In this document: piece by piece, positions 1 to 5,501 of the stretch
Position numbering within the stretch: position 1 is the stretch's first letter
Layout: each line of letters starts with the position of its first letter
NCBI GenBank assembly: GCA_013331215.1
Contig: DUGU01000342.1
Coordinates: forward strand, 1-9,070
Length of the DNA stretch: 9,070 nt
DNA from: Methanoregulaceae archaeon
Lineage (GTDB): Archaea > Halobacteriota > Methanomicrobia > Methanomicrobiales > Methanospirillaceae
Reading direction: 5' to 3'
Program-made: the position numbers and the translations under genes
Notes under the pieces: generated by a model
Told to the model about the DNA's origin: nothing
Databases searched by the model: none
The model's input: the letters and a program-made list of their open reading frames with translations, nothing else

Positions 1-395
1 TAGGCGACGTTCTGGCCGCCGTTATCGAAGTCCTCGGCCTGAACCCGGCCGGGAAGCGCGTGCACGCCGTTATACGGGGTCTGCCCTGTCGTCTGTGTCG
101 GTGCCGTAGTCGGGACTGTCGTCGGGACTGTGGTCCTGATGGTCGTCGGGACCGTGGTCGGGATGGTGGTCGGCACGGTCGTGCGTACTGGCTTCATATT
201 GAACGAAGAGCCGTGATACTTCGCAGTTACTGCGGCCGACTGGGAAAATTCCACAGAACCCTGTGTGGATGCGGTGATCGTGTGCTCCACCTGATCCTTG
301 ATGTCGAGAGTCGTTTGATCTGCGGCGGCTGCTCCGGCCAGTCCTATCAGCAATAGTGCGCCCATTGCGATAGCTATCGCTCGTTGTATATTCAC
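1..395 (-). CDS. Secreted protein with TTxP linker and start of a CBM6-like domain (3' end outside window)
   Basis: The gene is read on the minus strand and leaves the window after 131 codons. From the GTG at 395 it encodes a signal peptide (basic residue R5, hydrophobic core about 6-23, Ala-rich cleavage site near A25/D26). A short mature segment follows (26-71). Next comes a low-complexity linker of seven TTxP units (72-99). The start of a domain then reads LPGRVQAEDFDNGGQNVAY, which matches the N-terminal strand of CBM6-type carbohydrate-binding modules (pattern xIPGxIEAEDFdxGGxGVAY). This suggests an exported, surface or extracellular polysaccharide-binding protein; any catalytic domain would lie beyond the window. 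GTG at 395 is preferred to ATG at 404 because GGAG (405-408 on the plus strand) lies 9 nt before the GTG but directly abuts the ATG. The gene is divergent from the MoxR cluster and probably has its own promoter. Signal peptide and linker are clear; the CBM6 assignment rests on about 20 residues. Confidence 0.8.
   Translation of the reverse strand, partial: MNIQRAIAIAMGALLLIGLAGAAAADQTTLDIKDQVEHTITASTQGSVEFSQSAAVTAKYHGSSFNMKPVRTTVPTTIPTTVPTTIRTTVPTTVPTTAPTQTTGQTPYNGVHALPGRVQAEDFDNGGQNVA
99..182 (-). repeat. Seven 12-bp tandem repeats encoding a TTxP linker
   Basis: Seven head-to-tail 12-nt units encode TTVP, TTIP, TTVP, TTIR, TTVP, TTVP and TTAP (residues 72-99 of the secreted protein). The units differ mainly at third codon positions; one has Arg in place of Pro. 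Such Thr/Pro linkers separate domains in secreted archaeal proteins and are likely glycosylated (inference). Unit number could vary between strains without a frame change, because each unit is a multiple of three. Confidence 0.85.
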
Positions 396-404
396 GGTTG
401 GCAT

Positions 405-408
405 CTCC
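405..408 (-). promoter_or_regulatory. Ribosome binding site deciding the GTG start of the secreted protein
   Basis: Read on the minus strand this is GGAG. It abuts an in-frame ATG at 404 with no spacer, but lies 9 nt from the GTG at 395. The spacing favours GTG, which also gives a conventional signal peptide n-region. Confidence 0.5.
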
Positions 409-424
409 GATTGGTGGATAAATC

Positions 425-444
425 GCCTTGCGTATGTGCAAGGC
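425..444. repeat. Perfect 7-bp inverted repeat upstream of the secreted-protein gene
   Basis: GCCTTGC (425-431) is followed by a 6-nt spacer and its exact reverse complement GCAAGGC (438-444). It lies between the predicted TATA box (471-484) and the start at 395, so it would fall at the start of or inside the leader RNA. It could be an operator for a dimeric regulator or an RNA hairpin; the sequence does not distinguish these. Confidence 0.5.
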
Positions 445-470
445 AGTTCCCTCGGATATCTGTATTACGT

Positions 471-484
471 TAATTTATATTTTT
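471..484 (-). promoter_or_regulatory. Probable archaeal TATA box for the secreted-protein gene
   Basis: On the minus strand the sequence reads AAAAATATAAATTA, close to the archaeal TATA consensus, with purines upstream that could serve as a BRE. Transcription would begin about 25 nt downstream (near 450), giving a leader of roughly 50 nt that contains the 425-444 inverted repeat. The element is AT-rich on both strands, so its orientation is not certain. Confidence 0.5.
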
Positions 485-1042
485 CCGATGGGGATCCGCT
501 CTATGATCGCGTTCATTGAAATTTCATTCGAAAATTCTGGGTTTTATCAACATCTATTGAATTTGCTAAGGCCGTCGATAATACGTTACTCGTATCTGCC
601 TCAGGCTCGGAGACGATGAGTCTCTTCTGGACGGTTATCGATCGGATACCGCATCGGGCGAACCGCTCGTACCCCAACGGAGGGGTGTTGCCTCATATCT
701 TGAAAGTGGATGCACGATCTGCGAAAAAAAATGTGGACGCAGTAAAAGCGGTGTGGGGAATAAATTGTGCCTGTTTCTGTGAAAAGTGTCCTTCGGTGGA
801 GAGATACGTCACATCTCCGGATCTGGTTCAATTGCCGCTCCAGTAATGGAACCCGATCGTTCAATGCCTGATCGAAGAGCCACATAAACGTGAACCGGAA
901 CCACACGCAGTGGAACGATCCGACCCGGAGGATCTACAGAAACGATCAGTGCATAGCTGCTGGAGCGAAGGAAGAAACAGGCTCGAGACACGAAAGGAGA
1001 ATCGTATGGATCGCGGGGGGGACGGAAACGTTCTTGTCGGTC
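485..1042. other. Long intergenic stretch without a confident gene
   Basis: This stretch separates the divergent secreted-protein gene from the MoxR cluster. It is AT-richer than the flanking genes, particularly 485-590. It contains one doubtful small Cys-rich ORF (616-846). An 8-bp inverted repeat, GATCGTTC (855-862) and GAACGATC (913-920), is present with about 50 nt between the arms, which could be chance. A run of seven G lies at 1015-1021. A 17-codon ORF (1006-1059) has a good GGAG at 996-999, 6 nt before its ATG. No tRNA, terminator or mobile-element end is apparent. Confidence 0.5.
616..846 (+). CDS. Doubtful small Cys-rich protein or gene remnant (76 aa)
   Basis: An ATG-initiated ORF of 76 codons with GGAG at 609-612, only 3 nt before the start, which is short. 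Its second half reads NVDAVKAVWGINCACFCEKCPS, a helix-like segment followed by a C-x-C-x-x-C-P-S cluster. From memory this resembles small Cys-rich proteins of methanogens (DUF2769-like, with CxCxxCPT motifs preceded by a similar helix), which may bind metal. The first 30 residues and the end after the Cys cluster resemble nothing known to me, and the second Cys cluster typical of such proteins is missing. It may be a truncated remnant or a chance ORF; no promoter is evident. Confidence 0.25.
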   Translation: MSLFWTVIDRIPHRANRSYPNGGVLPHILKVDARSAKKNVDAVKAVWGINCACFCEKCPSVERYVTSPDLVQLPLQ

Positions 1043-1058
1043 GAAAGAGGTTATTATA
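1043..1058 (+). promoter_or_regulatory. Candidate BRE/TATA promoter of the MoxR cluster
   Basis: A purine-rich BRE-like GAAAG (1043-1047) precedes TTATTATA (1051-1058). Start of transcription about 25 nt downstream would fall near 1080, giving a very short leader before the GTG at 1092 or ATG at 1098. It is the best TATA-like match just upstream of the first gene of the cluster, but it departs from the canonical TTTATATA. Confidence 0.4.
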
Positions 1059-1091
1059 GAAACCCATAAAAACAAGAAGAGAGATGTTGGC

Positions 1092-1361
1092 GTGAGTATG
1101 AGCAGGAAGGTACGTCTCTCATCCATGGTGTTCACCACCTGGTTGATGGTGATCATAGCTTTCCAGCTGTTCAGGCGGACCTTCGACCTCGAGATCTTCT
1201 TCGTACTGGCCTTGATCGGCCTCCTTGTGACCGTTATACTGATTGATACGTCATCGGTCCAGCCAAGATATCTGCGGCGGATGAAATATATGGTCGCGGC
1301 TTCCCTCCTCATCTTCGGCTACATCGTTGCCAACCGAATCGTGGAGATCCTCGTTCAATGA
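1092..1361 (+). CDS. Small membrane protein of unknown function, first gene of the cluster (89 aa)
   Basis: Hydrophobic 89-residue protein with about three predicted membrane helices (near residues 12-27, 33-51 and 66-85), a basic N-terminus (R5, K6, R8) and a basic loop (R59, R62, R63, K65). The start is GTG at 1092 or ATG at 1098; both lie in the same frame and give almost the same protein, and neither has a strong ribosome binding site. Its stop overlaps the next start as ATGA (1358-1361), so the two are probably translationally coupled. I do not recognise a family. Its place at the head of the cluster suggests a membrane subunit of the same complex. Confidence 0.7.
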   Translation: MSMSRKVRLSSMVFTTWLMVIIAFQLFRRTFDLEIFFVLALIGLLVTVILIDTSSVQPRYLRRMKYMVAASLLIFGYIVANRIVEILVQ

Positions 1362-3154
1362 CGCCTGAACCGAACCCAATCTCGACATCGGCAATCGGCC
1401 GGGGATGGTTCGCAGTACTCGTTCTTGTTGCAGCCATGCTCATTGTCCCGAGCTCCTCTGCAGGGGACCCGCTTAAATATATTGTAAAAGATGCGTCGAC
1501 AACCGGGTTTCACCAGGATTTCGCGGTAACCGGGAATCTGACCCGGACCGATGCGGCGCTTGTTCTTCAAAATTGGGCCGCGGACCTTGACCTCGCTGCC
1601 CAGCTCGTCCATAATATCAAGCTCAGAGATTTCGAATCGGGTGAGAGCCAATATCAGCAATATCTCTTGTCCGGTCAGAATCTCGAAGATCTTGTCGTCC
1701 AGCTCGACATGACGGAAACGGACGTGGCTACGTTTCAACACGACAACGACGAAAATATCAGATCGCTCCGCGAGCTGCTGAACCAGACAAAACAGTACGA
1801 TGAACTTCAGAATGCGGAGACCACGTTCCGCGATCAGAAGGATATCGCGAACCTGAAGTCCATTGAACTCCAGGGTGAAGATCTCTGCACCAAGATCCAG
1901 AGCAACTACGAGGGGTATGCGGATCGGGCCGATCGTATTGTCAACCTGTCACGGAAATTTGGGATTGATACGTCCGCATTCGAAAAGTCGACCACGGATT
2001 TTGCCGCGATCCTGACCGAGATCGATGCAGTGCAGAAGACGCGTTCGTCCTCGATTCAGGAGATGATACGTGAAATCCAGTTCTCTGGCAGGGGCTCTGG
2101 GGCTCTGGGAGCAGCATCGGCGGTCAGCGTGAGGATTCTTCCCGATCACGGTGTCTATGGCGACACCCTCTCGATTGAGGGGACCGTGGATGCCCCGGTA
2201 GGTACCGGGGTCACGACCTTCGTTGACGGCCAGCAAGTCGGAAGCGTTGTGACCGATCGTGACGGACGTTTTTCATTTTTGTATAAGATCGAACAGATCG
2301 ACGCTCGCACACACACAGCTTATGCCTCGACCGACTCCGATATATCAGAGGTTAGTTCCTTTACAGTCGCAAGCAGGAATACGACCGTTTCCCTAGAGGT
2401 CCATATTATTGTGGAGAACGGCACCAGAAAGGGTGTCGGAACAGGGCGCTTGGTGACGGAGGACGGCGTCCCGGTCCGTGGAGCGAGGGTACTCATGGAC
2501 GTCGACGGCCGGGCCTCGTCGGAAGAAGGAGTGACCGGGGATGATGGGGAGTATACTATTACCGCGGGGCCACTTTCGCCCCGGGTTCACACGCTGAAGG
2601 CCTGGGTCGATCCGGCGGGATTCCCCTTAAATGGCTCCGAATCTTTACCCGTTACGGTCGAGGTTCCATATGCCTTCGGTTTGCTTGCCTCGGTTGTCTA
2701 TTTGCTCGGAGTCGGCGGAGCGGCTATCGGCGGGATCCTCTTTCTCCGGAAGCGAGAGACGATAGATGGTCCGCCATCTGCTCATACCGTTGAGGCAGAA
2801 CCCGGTGGCGTGGCTGGCCCTCCCCTGACGCCAACGATAGAAGAAGCGCATCTCATCGCAAACCAGATCCCTGTAACCAGCGGGGGCCAGATCGACGGGT
2901 ACACGACAATCGCCCAGACCTACCGCCGGGTCGTGCGAGAACTTGAAGCGAGAAACCCTGATCTCCAACTCAAATCCCGGACCCCTCGCAACCTCGTCGC
3001 CCTGTTTGCCGATCGACCGTTCGGTGCTCAGCTTGCGGTGCTCGTTGGAATTCACGAAAAGGTTTGGTACGCGGAGCATGAGCCGACAGACGAAGATCTC
3101 GATCAGATGCGCGAAGCCTTCATCTATATCATCACGGAGGGGAGCGGGCATTAG
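1358..3154 (+). CDS. Surface-anchored protein: coiled coil, Ig-like domains, TM helix and C-terminal DUF4129
   Basis: 598 residues. A signal peptide or signal anchor lies at about 14-36. A mostly helical, charged region (about 65-242), rich in Gln, Glu and Asp, looks like a coiled coil. An Ig-like domain follows at about 256-337 (GVYGDTLSIEGTV, then a VDGQQVGS / DRDGRFSF hairpin). A second beta domain at about 344-436 resembles the carboxypeptidase-regulatory-like fold (GxLVTEDGVPVRGARV, DDGEYTITA). A membrane helix at about 439-463 is followed by RKRE, which places the C-terminus in the cytosol. Residues 505-594 match DUF4129 (YRRVVRELEAR, RTPRNLVALF, EKVWYAEHEPTDEDLDQMREAF). DUF4129 is often found at the end of transglutaminase-like membrane proteins and next to MoxR/DUF58 genes; here the outer part is coiled coil plus Ig-like and no transglutaminase core is seen. 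The ATG overlaps the previous stop by 4 nt; GGAG lies at 1343-1346. Function unknown; a structural or substrate-binding subunit is an inference. Confidence 0.88.
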   Translation: MTPEPNPISTSAIGRGWFAVLVLVAAMLIVPSSSAGDPLKYIVKDASTTGFHQDFAVTGNLTRTDAALVLQNWAADLDLAAQLVHNIKLRDFESGESQYQQYLLSGQNLEDLVVQLDMTETDVATFQHDNDENIRSLRELLNQTKQYDELQNAETTFRDQKDIANLKSIELQGEDLCTKIQSNYEGYADRADRIVNLSRKFGIDTSAFEKSTTDFAAILTEIDAVQKTRSSSIQEMIREIQFSGRGSGALGAASAVSVRILPDHGVYGDTLSIEGTVDAPVGTGVTTFVDGQQVGSVVTDRDGRFSFLYKIEQIDARTHTAYASTDSDISEVSSFTVASRNTTVSLEVHIIVENGTRKGVGTGRLVTEDGVPVRGARVLMDVDGRASSEEGVTGDDGEYTITAGPLSPRVHTLKAWVDPAGFPLNGSESLPVTVEVPYAFGLLASVVYLLGVGGAAIGGILFLRKRETIDGPPSAHTVEAEPGGVAGPPLTPTIEEAHLIANQIPVTSGGQIDGYTTIAQTYRRVVRELEARNPDLQLKSRTPRNLVALFADRPFGAQLAVLVGIHEKVWYAEHEPTDEDLDQMREAFIYIITEGSGH

Positions 3155-3324
3155 TCCCGCATCGATCCCCTGCAGGGCTGCGTCCACTGGTCCTGTGCGA
3201 TCCCTGGGGGCACCTGTGCCGATGCCCGTCGGGATTGTGAAAACTGGTGCGGGCATCATTGATCAAACGATGTGCAGATGGATAACGCGAGGTTCGGCGT
3301 TGATGAAGGGGGGGTCAAAACGTC
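3155..3324 (+). other. 170-bp gap inside an otherwise tightly packed operon
   Basis: This is the only sizeable gap in the cluster. It holds an 8-bp inverted repeat, GATGCCCG (3221-3228) and CGGGCATC (3250-3257), with a 21-nt loop, and a run of seven G at 3308-3314. A tiny ORF (3278-3328, 16 codons) ends in a GTGA overlap with the next start. No clear TATA box is visible. It may carry a regulatory hairpin, be a remnant of a longer gene, or contain a frameshifted 5' end of the next ORF. Confidence 0.4.
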
Positions 3325-3639
3325 GTGAACGATGAAATGCTCTCCGGAACCGTCGGATTCCTCTCTCCGGGAGACCCTCGAGAGGGTGTCGAAGGGATCA
3401 ACAGCAACCACTTGATTGGGCTTGATACGGAACAGTCGGACGTTCGCCGTTTGACGCTGATGTCGCGGGAGCTTTGGAAGCGACTCGTGATGACACCGAT
3501 AGCCGGGTTCGGTGCCCCCACCCCTGCAATCTATGAAGCGATAGTCAGTGCTCCGCATGCCGATGCCGAAGAGAGCCGGACCTCGGTGTTCGGAGGATTT
3601 GTCCTGAATCTCTTGGAGCCGACTCGTGTCAGACGATAA
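3325..3639 (+). CDS. Hypothetical protein of unknown family (104 aa)
   Basis: GTG-initiated ORF with codon use like its neighbours. Its 3' end overlaps the next gene's start by 14 nt. The product is soluble-looking, without a signal peptide or membrane helix. It has an acidic, Gly-rich first third, a central basic helix-like segment (LTLMSRELWKRLVM, about 43-56) and a final hydrophobic patch FGGFVLNLLEP (about 89-99). A G-rich run at 3308-3314 could serve as a weak ribosome binding site. The 5' boundary is uncertain: the frame is closed by TGA at 3304-3306, but a one-base change in the G run would join it to an upstream open frame. I recognise no family. It could be a small operon-specific partner or the 3' part of a decayed gene. 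Confidence 0.45.
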   Translation: MNDEMLSGTVGFLSPGDPREGVEGINSNHLIGLDTEQSDVRRLTLMSRELWKRLVMTPIAGFGAPTPAIYEAIVSAPHADAEESRTSVFGGFVLNLLEPTRVRR

Positions 3640-4513
3640 TCCTCCTTACCGGGCGATCGATGCGGCTGTCGGCCTCATCCTTGTTGTCGCAGCTGTCGCC
3701 CTCTTTCTCCACCTCTCCACGACGGATATTGAGTTCAGCCGATACAACCCCCAGTGGAACGGAACGTCCGAAGTCTTCGATGCGCTCGGGAACAGCGGTT
3801 CGGTCATGGTCAGAGATCCTGCCGATCTCAGGGGTCGACATAACGCGACTCTGCTCGTGATCGCACCCGCCCGCGCACCGACCGTTGAAGAGGGCTCGGC
3901 ATACCGAGATTTCGTGGCCGCAGGCAATACTCTGATGCTTGTTGATGATTTCGGGTCGGGAAACGATCTGCTACGGGCTGTGGGAGCCACGACGAGGCTC
4001 GATCGCGGGAACCTCTCAAGCCTTGAACGGGAGTTCGAGAACTCGAACGCACCCCTCGGTTACCCGGTGAAGGGGCGACCTCTTGTGGCGGGCCTCTCGA
4101 AGATCGTCTTCAACCGCCCGGTTGCCGTGTCCGGCGGCAATCCCCTCATCAATACGACGTATCTCTCCTGGATCGATACGGACGGAGACGGACGGGTGGA
4201 GCGCACAGAGTCCCTCGGCCGCTTTACCCTTGCCACAGAAGAGACCGTCGGTGCAGGGCAGGTCGTCGTGATCGGTGACGCTAGCCTCTTCATCAACGCA
4301 ATGCAGGGGCTTTCCGATTGCGACAACGGGCTCCTTGTCGAGCGCCTGGTTGCCAGTGCGACCTTGACGGACCAGAGGCTCAGCCAGACGGCGACTACTG
4401 CAGGACCGATCAGCACATTTTTATGGGTCAGGGAAACACCAGCACTCGTAGTTGTGGTCACGGCGCTCTCTCTCGGGATGATCGCCTGGTCATTCAACCG
4501 ACGGAGAAGATAA
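3626..4513 (+). CDS. DUF4350 membrane protein with EF-hand-like loop (295 aa)
   Basis: One membrane helix at each end (about 11-30 and 271-289); the C-terminal NRRRR marks the cytosolic side, so residues 31-268 lie outside. The outer domain starts with FSRYNPQWNGTSEVFDAL, continues with LLVIAPARAPT...YRDFVAAGNTLMLVDDFG (about 76-110) and ends with VVVIGDASLFINAM (about 213-226). This is the pattern of DUF4350, a fold related to glutamine-amidotransferase-like / GldG-type domains that lacks obvious catalytic residues. Residues 184-195 (DTDGDGRVERTE) form a complete EF-hand-type calcium loop. Start GTG is supported by GGAG at 3615-3618, 7 nt upstream. The MoxR gene follows after 9 bp. In similar clusters DUF4350 proteins sit with MoxR and DUF58, consistent with a role in the same membrane complex; its ligand is unknown. 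Confidence 0.85.
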   Translation: MSDDNPPYRAIDAAVGLILVVAAVALFLHLSTTDIEFSRYNPQWNGTSEVFDALGNSGSVMVRDPADLRGRHNATLLVIAPARAPTVEEGSAYRDFVAAGNTLMLVDDFGSGNDLLRAVGATTRLDRGNLSSLEREFENSNAPLGYPVKGRPLVAGLSKIVFNRPVAVSGGNPLINTTYLSWIDTDGDGRVERTESLGRFTLATEETVGAGQVVVIGDASLFINAMQGLSDCDNGLLVERLVASATLTDQRLSQTATTAGPISTFLWVRETPALVVVVTALSLGMIAWSFNRRRR

Positions 4514-4522
4514 GAGGACGCG

Positions 4523-5497
4523 ATGGCACATAGAGAACTTGAAGAAAAAGTCCAGGAGATCGCGAATGCTCACCGACTTATTCAGGATGCCGTCGGGCAG
4601 TACGTGGTGGGGAACCGTGACCTTGTCGATCTGATCCTGATCGGAGTGCTGACAAGCGGGCACGTGCTGATCGACGGTGTGCCGGGGACAGCCAAGACCA
4701 CGATCTCGAAGATCATCGCGCGGCTGATCGGCTACAAGTTCAACAGGATCCAGGGTGCGGTCGACGTCCAGCCGGCCGACATCCTCGGGGTCCGGATCTA
4801 CGACGCCGAGCGGCACGAGTTCGTGCTGCAGAAGGGGCCGATCTTCGCCAATTTCGTCATGATCGACGAGATCAATCGGTTGACGCCCAAGACGCAATCC
4901 GCTCTGATCGAGGCCATGGCCGAGCGCCAGACCACGATCGACGGGTTCACCTATCCCCTTGGCGACCCGTTCTTCGTTATAGCGACCCAGAATTCGCAGG
5001 AGTTCGAGGGAACCTTCCCCCTGATCGAGGCCCAGAGGGACCGGTTCAATTACAGTACGGCCCTCTCGCACATGGACAGCGAGAACGAGATCGAGATCCT
5101 GCGGCGCGACCAGGACGGTCGCCTGGACTGGGATCTCTACGACAGCAGGATCGCCCAGGTGCTCCCGATCGACGAGGTGCGATCCATGAGTCGGACGATC
5201 CAGAAGATCAACGCCAGCGAGGCCATCCTCAGGTACATCCGCGACGTCGTGATCGCGAGCCGGGCCCACGGGGGCGTCCGGCTCGGCGCCTCCACGCGGG
5301 GCTCGCTCGCTCTTCTCCGCGGAGCGAAGGCCCGGGCCGCCATCGACGGTCGGACCTATGTGATCCCGGACGATGTGGAGCAGATGGCCCGGCCGGTCAT
5401 GGGCCACCGGTTGATCCTTGAACGGGATGCAGACCTCAGCCGCGTCGCAGTCGATCACGTTATCACCGAGATCCTTGAGACCGTCGAGGTGGCATAG
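4523..5497 (+). CDS. MoxR-family AAA+ ATPase (324 aa)
   Basis: Complete MoxR ATPase of usual length. Walker A is GVPGTAKTT (52-60), Walker B is VMIDEINR (112-119, D115/E116), sensor 1 is ATQN (N157), the EGTFPLIEAQRDRF motif (162-175) carries the conserved arginines, and sensor 2 is near GASTRGSLALLRGAKA (R259), where many relatives have SPRA. No signal peptide or membrane helix, so cytosolic. MoxR proteins hydrolyse ATP as oligomeric rings and act as chaperone-like factors that mature or remodel partner proteins, often with DUF58 or VWA proteins encoded next door, as here. ATG with GAGG at 4514-4517 gives good spacing; the start lies 9 bp after the DUF4350 stop. The DUF58 gene follows after 4 bp. 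Identification is firm; the substrate is unknown. Confidence 0.96.
   Translation: MAHRELEEKVQEIANAHRLIQDAVGQYVVGNRDLVDLILIGVLTSGHVLIDGVPGTAKTTISKIIARLIGYKFNRIQGAVDVQPADILGVRIYDAERHEFVLQKGPIFANFVMIDEINRLTPKTQSALIEAMAERQTTIDGFTYPLGDPFFVIATQNSQEFEGTFPLIEAQRDRFNYSTALSHMDSENEIEILRRDQDGRLDWDLYDSRIAQVLPIDEVRSMSRTIQKINASEAILRYIRDVVIASRAHGGVRLGASTRGSLALLRGAKARAAIDGRTYVIPDDVEQMARPVMGHRLILERDADLSRVAVDHVITEILETVEVA
5485..5491 (+). promoter_or_regulatory. Ribosome binding site fixing the DUF58 start
   Basis: GAGGTGG, complementary to the archaeal 16S 3' end, lies 10 nt before GTG at 5502 and inside the last codons of the MoxR gene. It supports that GTG over an in-frame ATG at 5418, which would overlap the MoxR gene by 80 bp and add 28 residues without family character. 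Confidence 0.6.
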
Positions 5498-5501
5498 TCC
5501 G

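Noticed and set aside
70..441. 123-codon minus-strand ORF overlapping the secreted-protein gene
   Set aside because: It is a shadow frame: the neighbouring frame gives a clean signal peptide, TTxP linker and CBM6-like start, while this one gives a His/Asp-rich low-complexity product from the same 12-nt repeats.
601..906. 101-codon minus-strand ORF
   Set aside because: No domain-like pattern, no ribosome binding site noted, and it lies in AT-richer intergenic DNA.
809..1312. 167-codon minus-strand ORF
   Set aside because: It is antisense to the 89-aa membrane protein and the promoter region; no ribosome binding site or family resemblance, and the composition is Arg/Ser-rich as expected for a shadow.
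3221..3257. 8-bp inverted repeat in the operon gap as a terminator
   Set aside because: The 21-nt loop and lack of a following T run make it a poor terminator; it is noted only as a possible regulatory element.
5418..5501. Upstream ATG start for the DUF58 protein
   Set aside because: It would overlap the MoxR gene by 80 bp and add 28 residues with no family character; GTG at 5502 has a GAGGTGG site 10 nt upstream.
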